A DNA stretch of 57,851 nucleotides from Streptomyces purpureus (GTDB taxonomy: Bacteria; Actinomycetota; Actinomycetes; Streptomycetales; Streptomycetaceae). The notes under the pieces are model-generated. The model was not told the origin of the DNA and did not search any database. It worked only from the letters and a program-made list of their open reading frames with translations. Of this stretch, positions 1-8,366 are shown in pieces (within the stretch, counting starts at the first letter, position 1; every line of letters begins with the position of its first letter). Location of the stretch: contig NZ_BMQQ01000008.1 in the NCBI RefSeq assembly GCF_014648195.1, forward strand, positions 11,825-69,675. Reading direction: 5' to 3'. The position numbers and the translations under genes are program-made.

Positions 1-1
1 T

Positions 2-472
2 ATCGGTAACCTCGGCGCGGCCCTCGCCGGCTACGGCGGCTTCGCCTCCCGCGGCTTCCGCGTCGCGGCGCTGATCGACGCCGACCCCGCCATGACCGGC
101 AAGCCGGTCGCCGGGATCCCCGTCCAGCACAGCGACGACCTCGAAAAGATCATCGAGGAGGACGGCGTCTCCATCGGCGTCATCGCCACCCCCGCCGGCG
201 TCGCCCAGCAGGTCTGCGACCGGCTCGTGAACGCCGGGGTCACCTCGATCCTCAACTTCGCGCCGACCGTCCTCGCCGTGCCCGACGGTGTCGACGTGCG
301 CAAGGTCGACCTCTCCATCGAGCTGCAGATCCTCGCCTTCCACGAGCAGCGCAAGGCCGGCGAGGAGGCGGGCGGCACCGAGGCCGCCGTACCCCCCGCC
401 GTACGTGGCGCCACCCCCGGCGCCAACCGGAAGGGACCCGACGGGGACATCCCCGCCGTGATGCCGGCATGA
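2..472 (+). CDS. rex: Redox-sensing repressor Rex, C-terminal part (5' truncated by window edge)
   Basis: The frame is open from base 2 and gives the Rossmann NAD(H)-binding domain of Rex: it begins with IGNLGAALAGYGGF (the glycine-rich loop) and continues through IDADPAM and GVIATPAGVAQQVCDRL to the domain-swap helix region DLSIELQILAFHEQ. Known for the family: Rex represses respiratory genes when NADH is low and is released by NADH. The winged-helix half lies outside the window. The last ~40 residues are a Pro/Gly/Ala-rich tail that I would not expect to be structured. Its TGA overlaps the hemA ATG (ATGA), so rex and hemA are translationally coupled, which fits the actinobacterial rex-hemACD operon. 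Confidence 0.93.
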   Translation: MGNLGAALAGYGGFASRGFRVAALIDADPAMTGKPVAGIPVQHSDDLEKIIEEDGVSIGVIATPAGVAQQVCDRLVNAGVTSILNFAPTVLAVPDGVDVRKVDLSIELQILAFHEQRKAGEEAGGTEAAVPPAVRGATPGANRKGPDGDIPAVMPA

Positions 473-1824
473 GCCTCCTCGTCGTCGGTCTCAGCCACCG
501 CAGCGCCCCCGTCAGCGTCCTCGAGCGCGCCTCGCTCGCCCCGGACACCCAGGCCAAGCTGCTCCAGGACACCCTCGCCGCCGAACCGGCCGCCGAGGCC
601 ACCGTCCTGGCCACCTGCAACCGCATCGAGCTCTACGCCGACGTGGACAAGTTCCACGCCGGTGTCGCCGAGCTGTCCACGCTGCTCGCCCAGCACAGCG
701 GCGTCAGCCTGGAGGAGCTCACTCCCTATCTCTATGTGCACTACGAGGACAGGGCCGTCCACCACCTCTTCTCGGTGGCCTGCGGTCTGGACTCCATGGT
801 CGTCGGCGAGGGCCAGATCCTCGGCCAGATCAAGGACACCCTCGCCCTCGGCCAGGAACTGCACACCGCCGGCCGGCTCCTGAACGACCTCTTCCAGCAG
901 GCCCTGCGGGTCGGCAAGCGCGCCCACAGCGAGACCGGCATCGACCGCGCCGGGCAGTCGCTCGTCACCTTCGGCCTGGAGCAGCTCTCCCAGGGCACCG
1001 ACGTCACCGAATGGGCCACGGGCAAGAAGGCCCTGGTCATCGGCGCCGGCTCGATGTCCTCGCTGGCCGCCGCCACGCTCGCCCGCGTCGGCGTCTCCGA
1101 GATCGTGATCGCCAACCGCACGGCCGCCCGCGCCGACCGGCTCGTACAGATCCTCACCGAGCCCGGCTCCACCGGCGTGGCCGCCCGGGCCGTCGAGATG
1201 GCCGCCGTCGGCGACGAGCTGACACGTGCCGACGTCGTCGTCTCCTGCACCGGCGCCACCGGCCTCGTCCTGACCGGCGAGGCCGTCGAGACCGCCATGC
1301 GCGGCCGCACGGCCCCGCTGGCCCTGCTCGACCTGGCCATGCCCCGCGACATCGACGCCGCCGCCCACCGCATGGCCGGCGTCCGGCTCGTCGACATAGA
1401 GTCCCTTGCCGAGGCCTCCGCCGACGCGCCGATGGCCGCCGACGTCGACCAGGTCCGCTCCATCGTCTCCGACGAGGTCGCCGCCTTCGGCGCCGCCCAG
1501 CGCGCCGCGCACATCACCCCGACCGTCGTCGCCCTGCGCACCATGGCCGCCGACGTCGTCGCGGGCGAGGTCGCCCGCCTCGAAGGCCGCCTCCCCGACC
1601 TCGACGACCGCCAGCGCGCGGAGATCACCCAGACCGTGCGCCGCGTCGTCGACAAACTCCTGCACGCCCCCACCGTGCGGGTCAAGCAGCTGGCCAGCGA
1701 GCCCGGCGGCGCCGGGTACGCCGACGCGCTGCGGACACTCTTCGACCTCGACCCGGAGGCGGTCGCCTCCGTCTCCCGGGCCGACCTGAATGACGCCGAT
1801 GTCAAGAACCGAGGGCGAGTATGA
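469..1824 (+). CDS. hemA: Glutamyl-tRNA reductase
   Basis: NADPH-dependent reduction of glutamyl-tRNA(Glu) to glutamate-1-semialdehyde, the first committed step of C5-pathway tetrapyrrole synthesis in the cytoplasm. The 451-aa product has the catalytic Cys50 in VLATCNRIELYAD, the SVACGLDSMVVGEGQILGQ block near residues 105-125, an NADPH Rossmann motif VIGAGSMSSLAAATL near 190, and a C-terminal helical dimerisation domain. Length is normal. The ATG overlaps the rex stop and its own TGA overlaps the hemC ATG, so rex-hemA-hemC are coupled. Confidence 0.97.
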   Translation: MSLLVVGLSHRSAPVSVLERASLAPDTQAKLLQDTLAAEPAAEATVLATCNRIELYADVDKFHAGVAELSTLLAQHSGVSLEELTPYLYVHYEDRAVHHLFSVACGLDSMVVGEGQILGQIKDTLALGQELHTAGRLLNDLFQQALRVGKRAHSETGIDRAGQSLVTFGLEQLSQGTDVTEWATGKKALVIGAGSMSSLAAATLARVGVSEIVIANRTAARADRLVQILTEPGSTGVAARAVEMAAVGDELTRADVVVSCTGATGLVLTGEAVETAMRGRTAPLALLDLAMPRDIDAAAHRMAGVRLVDIESLAEASADAPMAADVDQVRSIVSDEVAAFGAAQRAAHITPTVVALRTMAADVVAGEVARLEGRLPDLDDRQRAEITQTVRRVVDKLLHAPTVRVKQLASEPGGAGYADALRTLFDLDPEAVASVSRADLNDADVKNRGRV

Positions 1825-2795
1825 CCGAGAGGGCACTGAGGCTCGGGACCAGGCGCAGCAAGCTGGCCATGGCCCAGTCCGGGCAGGTGGCCGACGCCGT
1901 ACGGCAGCTGACCGGACGGCCCGTCGAGCTCGTGGAGATCACCACGTACGGGGACACCTCCCGTGAGCACCTGGCGCAGATCGGCGGCACCGGTGTGTTC
2001 GTCGCCGCGCTGCGCGACGCGCTGCTCGCGGGCGAGGTCGACTTCGCCGTGCACTCGCTGAAGGACCTGCCGACCACCCAGCACCCCGAGCTGGCGCTGG
2101 CCGCGATCCCCAAGCGCGAGGACCCGCGCGACGTACTGATCGCCCGCGAGGGCCTGACGCTGGACCGGCTGCCCAAGGGCGCCCGGATCGGCACCGGCTC
2201 GCCGCGGCGCATGGCCCAGCTCCACGCGTACGCGCGCAGCCACGGGCTGACCATCGAGACCGTGCCGATCCGCGGCAACATCGACACCCGCGTCGGATAC
2301 GTGCACAAGGGCGAGCTCGACGCGGTGGTACTCGCCGCGGCCGGACTCAACCGCATCGGCGGGACGGCGGAGCTCACCGGCTCCCTGTCGCTCGACCACC
2401 TGTCGGTCGACACCGTCCTGCCCGCCCCCGGCCAGGGGGCCCTGGCGATCGAGTGTGTGGCCTCCGACGCCGCCCTCGTCGCCGCGCTCGCCGAACTCGA
2501 CGACCCGCACACCCGGGCCGCCGTGACCGCCGAGCGATCCCTGCTCGCCGCCCTGGAGGCCGGCTGCAGCGCACCTGTGGGTGCGCTGGCCGACCTGCTG
2601 GCCGACGGACAGGTTGTCACCGAAATGCGCCTGCGCGGCGTCGTCGGCACGACCGACGGCTCCACGCTGGTGCAGCTGTCCACCACCGGTCCCGTACCCA
2701 CGTCGCACGGCGACGCCATCGCGCTCGGTCGCGAACTCGCGTCCGAGATGCTCGCCAAGGGTGCGGCCGGTCTTATGGGGGAGCGAGCACTTTGA
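1821..2795 (+). CDS. hemC: Hydroxymethylbilane synthase (porphobilinogen deaminase)
   Basis: Polymerises four porphobilinogens into hydroxymethylbilane. The 324-aa protein opens with RLGTRRSKLAMAQ, contains DFAVHSLKDLPT, the substrate-binding RIGTGSPRR, PAPGQGALAIE, and the dipyrromethane-cofactor cysteine Cys249 in LEAGCSAPVGAL. Length and motif order are normal. ATGA overlap with hemA upstream; the hemD TTG start overlaps its stop codon downstream. Confidence 0.97.
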   Translation: MTERALRLGTRRSKLAMAQSGQVADAVRQLTGRPVELVEITTYGDTSREHLAQIGGTGVFVAALRDALLAGEVDFAVHSLKDLPTTQHPELALAAIPKREDPRDVLIAREGLTLDRLPKGARIGTGSPRRMAQLHAYARSHGLTIETVPIRGNIDTRVGYVHKGELDAVVLAAAGLNRIGGTAELTGSLSLDHLSVDTVLPAPGQGALAIECVASDAALVAALAELDDPHTRAAVTAERSLLAALEAGCSAPVGALADLLADGQVVTEMRLRGVVGTTDGSTLVQLSTTGPVPTSHGDAIALGRELASEMLAKGAAGLMGERAL

Positions 2796-4456
2796 GCCCC
2801 ACCAGCCCCACCACTGCAACCCCGGCGTACCCCGGACACGGGCACGTCACGTTCCTGGGCGCCGGACCGGGCGACCCCGGACTGCTGACGCTCCGCGCCG
2901 TCGAGGCGCTCGCGGGCGCGGACGTGCTGATCGCCGAGCCGGATGTCCTCGACGTCGTACGCGTCCATGCGCGCCCAGGCGTGAGCACGCCTGAGCTGAC
3001 GGTTGTTGACGATGCGTCAAAGGCCGCCGTTGTCCCTGTGTTGAGGGATGCGGCCAATCTTGTCATGGAGGCCGCGCGGGGCGGCAAGCGGGTCGTCCGT
3101 GCGGTGACCGGCGACCCCGGCCTCGACGGCAACGCCGGCGCCGAGATGCTCGCCTGCGCCGCCGAGGGCATCGCCTTCGAGGTCGTGCCCGGTGTCGCCA
3201 CCGCGGTGGGCGTCCCCGCCTACGCCGGTGTGCCGCTGCGCGACTCCGAGGGCACCGACGTGCGCTTCGTCGACGCACGTACCGCCAGCGACCGCTGCTG
3301 GACCGAGGTCGGCGCCTCCGACGGCACCGTCGTCGTCTCGACCACCCTGGACGCGGTCGCCGCGGCCGCCGGGGAGCTGGTGGCGGCTGGCCGTAAGCCG
3401 GACACCCCGCTCACGGTGACCGTGGCCGGCACGACCACCCGGCAGCGGACCTGGACCGCGACGCTGGGCACCATCGCCCAGGTCTTCAAGCAGGGGAAGG
3501 TGCTGCCGTCCCCGGACGGGCACCAGCCCGTGATAGCCGTGGTCGGGGAGCGCAGCTCCGCCGCCCAGCGCGACCAGCTGTCGTGGTTCGAGTCGAAGCC
3601 GCTGTTCGGGTGGCGCGTCCTCGTCCCGCGGACGAAGGAGCAGGCGGCGTCGCTCTCCGACCAGCTGCGGTCCTACGGGGCCGTGCCGCATGAGGTCCCG
3701 ACCATCGCCGTCGAGCCGCCGCGCACGCCCCAGCAGATGGAGCGCGCGGTCAAGGGCCTGGTGACGGGCCGCTACGAGTGGATCGCCTTCACCTCGGTCA
3801 ACGCCGTCAAGGCGGTCCGGGAGAAGTTCGAGGAGTACGGGCTCGACGCCCGTGCCTTCGCGGGCATCAAGGTCGCCGCAGTGGGCGAGCAGACCGCCGC
3901 CGCGCTGGTCGACTTCGGCGTCAAGCCGGACCTGGTGCCCAGCGGTGAGCAGTCCGCGGCCGGCCTCCTGGAGGACTGGCCGCCGTACGACCCGGTCTTC
4001 GACCCGATCGACCGGGTGTTCCTGCCGCGCGCCGACATCGCCACGGAGACGCTGGTCGCGGGCCTGATCGAGCTCGGGTGGGAGGTCGACGACGTCACCG
4101 CCTACCGGACCGTACGGGCCTCGCCGCCGCCGGCGGACACCCGCGAGGCGATCAAGGGCGGTGGCTTCGACGCCGTGCTGTTCACCTCCTCCTCCACGGT
4201 GCGCAACCTCGTCGGCATCGCCGGCAAGCCGCACAACGTGACGGTCATCGCCTGCATCGGCCCGGCGACCGCGAAGACGGCGGAGGAGCACGGCCTGCGG
4301 GTCGACGTCCTGTCGCCCGAGCCGTCCGTCCACAAGCTGGCGGAGGCGCTGGCGGACTTCGGCATCCGCCGCCGCGAGGCGGCGCTGGAGGCCGGGGATC
4401 CGGTGACCCGGCCGAGCGAGCGCAGACCAGGGGCGCGGCGGCGTCGTACGACCTGA
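2792..4456 (+). CDS. hemD: Fused uroporphyrinogen-III C-methyltransferase-like / uroporphyrinogen-III synthase
   Basis: A 554-aa fusion. Residues about 15-260 are a SAM-dependent tetrapyrrole methylase-like domain (FLGAGPGDPGLLTLRAVEAL at the start); residues about 280-530 are uroporphyrinogen-III synthase (WRVLVPRTKEQAASLSDQL, then YEWIAFTSVNAVKAV and VLFTSSSTVRNLVG), which closes the hydroxymethylbilane ring. I chose the TTG at 2792 because it overlaps the hemC TGA and has GGGGGAG eight bases upstream; no in-frame ATG/GTG fits. The methylase half is divergent: where the family usually has RLKxGDPFxFGRG this protein has RAVTGDPGLDGNAG, so its methyltransferase activity is uncertain. The last ~25 codons are Arg/Pro-rich and have been duplicated downstream. 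Confidence 0.93.
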   Translation: MSPTSPTTATPAYPGHGHVTFLGAGPGDPGLLTLRAVEALAGADVLIAEPDVLDVVRVHARPGVSTPELTVVDDASKAAVVPVLRDAANLVMEAARGGKRVVRAVTGDPGLDGNAGAEMLACAAEGIAFEVVPGVATAVGVPAYAGVPLRDSEGTDVRFVDARTASDRCWTEVGASDGTVVVSTTLDAVAAAAGELVAAGRKPDTPLTVTVAGTTTRQRTWTATLGTIAQVFKQGKVLPSPDGHQPVIAVVGERSSAAQRDQLSWFESKPLFGWRVLVPRTKEQAASLSDQLRSYGAVPHEVPTIAVEPPRTPQQMERAVKGLVTGRYEWIAFTSVNAVKAVREKFEEYGLDARAFAGIKVAAVGEQTAAALVDFGVKPDLVPSGEQSAAGLLEDWPPYDPVFDPIDRVFLPRADIATETLVAGLIELGWEVDDVTAYRTVRASPPPADTREAIKGGGFDAVLFTSSSTVRNLVGIAGKPHNVTVIACIGPATAKTAEEHGLRVDVLSPEPSVHKLAEALADFGIRRREAALEAGDPVTRPSERRPGARRRRTT

Positions 4457-4463
4457 GACGTGT

Positions 4464-4495
4464 GGGGTGCGGGGCCTTCAGGGATCCCGCGCCCC
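4464..4495 (+). terminator. Imperfect hairpin after hemD (copy 1)
   Basis: GGGGTGCGGGG at 4464-4474 can pair with TCCCGCGCCCC ending at 4495, with two wobble pairs. It is the diverged first member of a tandem terminator. Confidence 0.5.
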
Positions 4496-4540
4496 GGTGA
4501 CGCGGCCGGGCGCGCGCAGACGCCGGACGACCTGAGACGT

Positions 4541-4576
4541 GTGGGGTGCGGGGCCTTCCGGGGCCCCGCACCCCAC
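4541..4576 (+). terminator. Strong hairpin terminator between hemD and hemB
   Basis: Perfect 15-bp stem GTGGGGTGCGGGGCC (4541-4555) / GGCCCCGCACCCCAC (4562-4576) around a 6-nt loop. There is no U-tract, as is common in Streptomyces. It suggests that hemB is transcribed at least partly from its own promoter in the 83 bp downstream. Confidence 0.8.
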
Positions 4577-4659
4577 TGCGTTACGCCCGTCCGCCCGGAA
4601 GGCGTCGGGCAACAAGGTGTCGGTAAACGCACCCCTCACGCGGGCGTAGCCTCGAGCGT

Positions 4660-5649
4660 ATGAACTCGTACGGATCCTTTCCCGGTGCGCGGCCGCGGCG
4701 GCTGCGGACGACGCACGCCATGCGGCGCATGGTCGCCGAGACGCGGCTGCACGCGGCCGATCTGATCCTCCCCGCGTTCGTCCGGGAGGGCATCAGCGAG
4801 CCGGTGCCGATCGCCGCCATGCCCGGCGTCGTGCAGCACACCCGGGACACCCTGCGGAAGGCGGCCGTGGAGGCCGTGTCGGCCGGAGTCTCCGGGATCA
4901 TGCTCTTCGGCGTGCCCGAGGACGCGAAGAAGGACGCCGCCGGAACCGCCGGCACGGACCCCGACGGGATCCTCCAGGTCGCGATCCGGGACGTGAAGGC
5001 CGAGGTCGGCGACGAGCTCGTGATCATGTCGGACCTGTGCCTGGACGAGTACACCGACCACGGGCACTGCGGTGTCCTGGACGCCGACGGACGCGTCGAC
5101 AACGACGCCACGCTGGAGCGGTACGCCGAGATGGCGCAGGTCCAGGCCGACGCGGGCGTCCATGTCGTGGGCCCCTCCGGGATGATGGACGGCCAGGTCG
5201 GCGTGGTCCGGGACGCCCTGGACACCATCGGCAAGGAGGACGTGTCGATCCTCGCCTACACCGCGAAGTACTCCTCCGCCTTCTACGGCCCCTTCCGGGA
5301 GGCCGTCGGCTCCTCGCTGACCGGCGACCGAAAGACGTACCAGCAGGACCCCGCCAACCTGCGGGAGTCGATGCGCGAGCTCGCCCTCGACCTCGAGGAG
5401 GGCGCCGACATGGTCATGGTCAAGCCCGCGGGCCCGTACCTGGACGTGCTGGCGAAGGTCGCCGAGGCCGTGGACGTCCCCGTCGCCGCGTACCAGATCA
5501 GCGGTGAGTACGCGATGATCGAGGCCGCCGCCGAGAAGGGATGGATCGAGCGGGACCGGGCGATCCTGGAGACCCTGACCGGGATCCGGCGCGCCGGCGC
5601 GCAGATGATCCTCACGTACTGGGCGACCGAGGTCGCCCAGAAGCTCTGA
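4660..5649 (+). CDS. hemB: Delta-aminolevulinic acid dehydratase (porphobilinogen synthase)
   Basis: Condenses two 5-aminolevulinate molecules to porphobilinogen. The 329-aa protein has both catalytic lysines, Lys203 in [14 protein letters not shown] and the Schiff-base Lys255 in [13 protein letters not shown]. The metal loop is [14 protein letters not shown] (Cys127, Asp129, Cys137): the middle Cys of the zinc-type CxCx8C signature is Asp, so metal use may differ from classical zinc enzymes. The ATG has only a weak ribosome site. It follows hemD after a terminator and completes the trunk pathway. Confidence 0.96.
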   Translation: MNSYGSFPGARPRRLRTTHAMRRMVAETRLHAADLILPAFVREGISEPVPIAAMPGVVQHTRDTLRKAAVEAVSAGVSGIMLFGVPEDAKKDAAGTAGTDPDGILQVAIRDVKAEVGDELVIMSDLCLDEYTDHGHCGVLDADGRVDNDATLERYAEMAQVQADAGVHVVGPSGMMDGQVGVVRDALDTIGKEDVSILAYTAKYSSAFYGPFREAVGSSLTGDRKTYQQDPANLRESMRELALDLEEGADMVMVKPAGPYLDVLAKVAEAVDVPVAAYQISGEYAMIEAAAEKGWIERDRAILETLTGIRRAGAQMILTYWATEVAQKL

Positions 5650-5783
5650 CACCCGGCAGCGTCTGACGCCCCGCGCACAACGCGGGCACAACACCGCCAC
5701 AACGGGCGTACAACGCGCCGCTGAGAGCCTTCCCTCTGTTCGGACCGCACCATTCGGCAGTTCGAGAGAGGGAAGGCACTTCT

Positions 5784-6356
5784 GTGACACAGCAACGCAC
5801 TTTCCGGGGGATCGCTCGGCTCGTCACCGCGCTCGCGGGAATCTTCGTCGTCCTCGTCGGCGGGCTCGCCACCGCGGGTGCCGCGGGCGCCGCGAGCACG
5901 CCCGGCTTCCAGGCGCAGGCCAGGAACGCCGGGCTGAGCGCCGGGCAGGCCGAGGGGCTCCAGGCCCAGGTGGACGCGTACAAGGAGCGCACGGGCGGGG
6001 TGCAGACCGCGCCGAACAAGATCGCGTTCCCGGGCGGGGAACTGACGGTCGTCGTGCCGGGCGAGAAGTACGCGCGTGATCTCAGCGACCCGGTCGGGAC
6101 CCTGGCGGCCTGCCAGCACCTGCGCTTCTGCGCGTACAGCGGGACCAACTTCACCGGCAGCCAGATCAACATGTACACCTGCCGTACCTACAACATCCCG
6201 TGGTCCGGGGACGGCTCCTGGGACAACAACCAGTCGTCCGGCACCCGCGCCAAGATGTACAACAGCTCCGGGTCGCTGATCTACACGACGCCCGGCGCCC
6301 GTAGCTACGACAAGGTCGGCAGCTGGACGCCGGTGTACAAGGTCCGCAACTGCTGA
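5784..6356 (+). CDS. Secreted peptidase inhibitor family I36-like protein
   Basis: A 190-aa exported protein. The GTG start is preceded by GAGAGAGGGAAGG. Residues 1-36 form a signal peptide (Arg near the start, hydrophobic run LAGIFVVLVGGLATAGAAGAA). Residues about 110-190 match the I36/SMI-type crystallin-like fold: a Cys-rich segment (CQHLRFCAYSG, YTCRTYNIPWSG, terminal VRNC) likely held by two disulfides. Known members inhibit metallo- or serine proteases; the target here cannot be read from sequence. The 134 bp upstream carry repeated CACAAC motifs and a weak hairpin (5670-5686) that may end hemB transcription. Confidence 0.8.
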   Translation: MTQQRTFRGIARLVTALAGIFVVLVGGLATAGAAGAASTPGFQAQARNAGLSAGQAEGLQAQVDAYKERTGGVQTAPNKIAFPGGELTVVVPGEKYARDLSDPVGTLAACQHLRFCAYSGTNFTGSQINMYTCRTYNIPWSGDGSWDNNQSSGTRAKMYNSSGSLIYTTPGARSYDKVGSWTPVYKVRNC

Positions 6357-6385
6357 TCCCGTAGCAGTCCCGCGAGTTCGCCGGT

Positions 6386-6420
6386 CCCGGCCGTCGCCTG
6401 TACGTCAGGTGGCGGCCGGG
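6386..6420. terminator. Bidirectional terminator between I36-like gene and SARP gene
   Basis: Fifteen-bp stem with two wobbles: CCCGGCCGTCGCCTG (6386-6400) / CAGGTGGCGGCCGGG (6406-6420), loop TACGT. It lies between convergent genes and covers the stop codon of the minus-strand gene. Confidence 0.75.
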
Positions 6421-7148
6421 ACGTTCTGCCCGGTGAGGATGGACTGCTGGAGGCGCAGCAGTTCGGGGCCCGGGCCCAGGCCCAGTTCCTCGTCGAGGAG
6501 GCGGCGGCCGTCGTGGAAGACGTCGAGGGCTTCGGCGCGCCGGCCGGAGCGGTAGAGCGCCACCATCAGCTGGGCGCGGAAGCGTTCGCGGAAGGGGTGG
6601 TCGGCGACCAGGGGGCGCAGCCGGGCCGCGGCGGTGCTGTCCTGGCCGGTGGCGAGGTCGGCCTGGGCGAGCAGCTCGCAGGCGGCGAGGTGGAGTTCGT
6701 GGAGGCGGAGCGTCTCGCCGCGGACCAGGGGGATGTCGAGGTCGCCGTAGGCCGGGCCGTGCCACAGGGCGAGCGCGTCCTGCAGGACCGTACCGGCGTC
6801 GTGGGCGGCGCCGTCGTCGAGGAGGCGGCGGGCGCGGGCGCAGGCCGCCTCGAACCGCTGGGCGTCGATCTCGTCCGGTCCGGGGTGGAGGAGATAGCCG
6901 GTGGGGCAGGTGAGGACGCGGGCCTCGCCGAGGAGGCGGCGGAGTTTGTGGATGTGCCAGCGCAGCATGTCGGCGGCGGACGGTGGGGGCGCGGGCGCCC
7001 AGAGGGCGTCGATGAGGGCGTCCCGGGAGAGCACGGAGCCCGCGCGGGCGAGGAGTACGGCGAGGAGGGCGTGCTGCTTGCCGCCGCCGGGTGTGATGCG
7101 GTGCGGCCCGTCGTGGACGATGATCGGCCCGAGCACACAAAAACGCAT
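6405..7148 (-). CDS. Small SARP-type transcriptional regulator (OmpR-like winged helix + BTAD)
   Basis: A 247-aa activator of the Streptomyces antibiotic regulatory protein type. The ATG at 7148 has AGGGGG seven bases upstream; longer upstream reading in this frame is Arg/Pro shadow sequence. Residues 1-95 are a winged helix (MRFCVLGPIIV, ALLAVLLARAGSVLSRDALI, LRWHIHKLRRLLG); residues 100-240 are the bacterial transcriptional activation domain with AYGDL and YRSGRRAEALDVFHDGRRLL. There is no NB-ARC or TPR extension, so it is a small SARP. Family members activate secondary-metabolite promoters at direct heptamer repeats. No biosynthetic cluster is adjacent; the neighbours are another regulator and a secreted protein. 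Confidence 0.88.
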   Translation of the reverse strand: MRFCVLGPIIVHDGPHRITPGGGKQHALLAVLLARAGSVLSRDALIDALWAPAPPPSAADMLRWHIHKLRRLLGEARVLTCPTGYLLHPGPDEIDAQRFEAACARARRLLDDGAAHDAGTVLQDALALWHGPAYGDLDIPLVRGETLRLHELHLAACELLAQADLATGQDSTAAARLRPLVADHPFRERFRAQLMVALYRSGRRAEALDVFHDGRRLLDEELGLGPGPELLRLQQSILTGQNVPAAT

Positions 7149-7270
7149 GAATCCCCCTTGTGTGGAGCGGTTGGGCGTTGTTCCGGTGTGGTCGGGGGTG
7201 AGCGTGGCACGGCGCCGGGGCGGCGTATTGGAGAAATCTGCGGTCCTCGGCGCGGGCCCGCCGCCGGCCT

Positions 7271-8149
7271 TCAGGCCGGGTGGGGCAGCAGCACGCTGGT
7301 GACCTCGCCGCGCAGCCGGTCCTGCTCGCCGGGGGCGCCCGCGCCGCTCGTACGGTCGGCACGGAAGCGGCCCGGAGTCAGCCCGGTCATCGCCGTGAAC
7401 TCCCGGTTGAGATGGGACTGGTCGAAGAAACCGCAGGCCTCCGCGGTCCGCGCGTACGACAGATCGGTGGCGAGCAGTCGCAGGACGCGGCCGAGGCGGT
7501 GGATCCGGGCGGCGGTCTTCGGTGTCGTCCCTATCTGCTGGACGAAGTGGTGGTGGAACTGTCGTTTGCTCCAGCCGGAGCGGGCGGCCAGCGCGTCGAG
7601 CGGCGCGGTGCCGCCGGTGCGCCGCAACTCCTCCCACGCCCAGGCCACTTGGGGGGCGTGCGGGCGGCCCGAGGCCGACCAGCGCAGCAGCGTGGCGTCG
7701 AGCCGGGCGAACCGTTCGGGCCAGGTGGGGGTCTCGGCGAGCCGCTCGGTGAGTCTGCGGACGCGGGGGCCGAGGATGTCGGTGGGGTCGGCGGCGTTGC
7801 CGGGAGTGTCCGCGAGCGCGGCCCCGAACAGCGCGAAGGCCGCCCACGGCGAGAGGATGATCTCCACACCGTGCAGGCGGCCGTCGTGTTCCCCGATGAC
7901 CGGCCCGGTCCGCAGACCGGCCAGCAGGGAGTGGTACGAGCCCGTTTCCGTGGCTCCGTGGAGGTCCAGACGGGAGCCGAAGCCCAGCATCAGGGTCACG
8001 GAACCGTTCGGCACCTCAAGGCGGCGGCGGGGCTGGGGGAGTGCGAACCGGAAGCCGCGGTAGCAGCGGACCCCGGGCCACAGACGCCGGTCGGGTAAGG
8101 AGAAGACCGACTCCCAGGTGCCCTCGGGACATGCGTGGTGACACAGCAT
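7271..8149 (-). CDS. AraC-family transcriptional regulator
   Basis: A 292-aa protein: an N-terminal effector-like domain (residues 1-150, PNGSVTLMLGFG, VIGEHDGRLHGVEIILSPWAAFALFG) of the kind found in many Streptomyces AraC regulators, then a C-terminal AraC double helix-turn-helix (GWSKRQFHHHFVQQIG, RTAEACGFFDQSHLNREF, GLTPGRFR). The start could be the ATG at 8149 or the GTG at 8155. It sits upstream of and in the same direction as the SARP gene (122-bp gap) and is divergent from the LppU-like gene. Ligand unknown. Confidence 0.88.
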   Translation of the reverse strand: MLCHHACPEGTWESVFSLPDRRLWPGVRCYRGFRFALPQPRRRLEVPNGSVTLMLGFGSRLDLHGATETGSYHSLLAGLRTGPVIGEHDGRLHGVEIILSPWAAFALFGAALADTPGNAADPTDILGPRVRRLTERLAETPTWPERFARLDATLLRWSASGRPHAPQVAWAWEELRRTGGTAPLDALAARSGWSKRQFHHHFVQQIGTTPKTAARIHRLGRVLRLLATDLSYARTAEACGFFDQSHLNREFTAMTGLTPGRFRADRTSGAGAPGEQDRLRGEVTSVLLPHPA

Positions 8150-8312
8150 GGGCACGAGTGTGGGGGCTGGGGGCGGTGGTGTCGTGGGGCTTTTGCGACA
8201 GTCCGGGGCGGGGCGGGGTGACTGCCGAGGCCGGGGGCACCGGTGGCGATCGGCTGCAACCGTGAGGTGTTCATGCCGCGTCCCCGTCCGTGCGTTGCCC
8301 GTCGTCCGGCCC

Positions 8313-8351
8313 CATTGCCCGGCCCCATCGCCCGGCCTCATCGCCTGGCTC
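8313..8351. repeat. Three 13-bp tandem repeats upstream of the LppU-like gene
   Basis: CATTGCCCGGCCC, CATCGCCCGGCCT and CATCGCCTGGCTC lie head to tail, ending just before the AGGAGGAGG ribosome site at 8352. They fall in the 5' leader. Confidence 0.7.
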
Positions 8352-8366
8352 AGGAGGAGGAGCACC

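Larger units (their letters stand above)
4401..4576. repeat. Direct duplication of the hemD 3' tail and its terminator
   Basis: The end of hemD, its stop codon and the left arm of the terminator (about 4401-4479) are repeated at 4495-4558. The core 32 bases (4448-4479 and 4527-4558) are identical and include the sequence ACGACCTGAGACG with the hemD TGA. Copy 2 lacks about 15 bases between CGCAGAC and ACGACC. Copy 2 is downstream of the stop and non-coding. Confidence 0.85.

Noticed and set aside
6405..8149. A secondary-metabolite cluster signalled by the SARP and AraC regulators
   Set aside because: No biosynthetic enzymes lie beside them; the neighbours are an inhibitor-like protein and a membrane protein.
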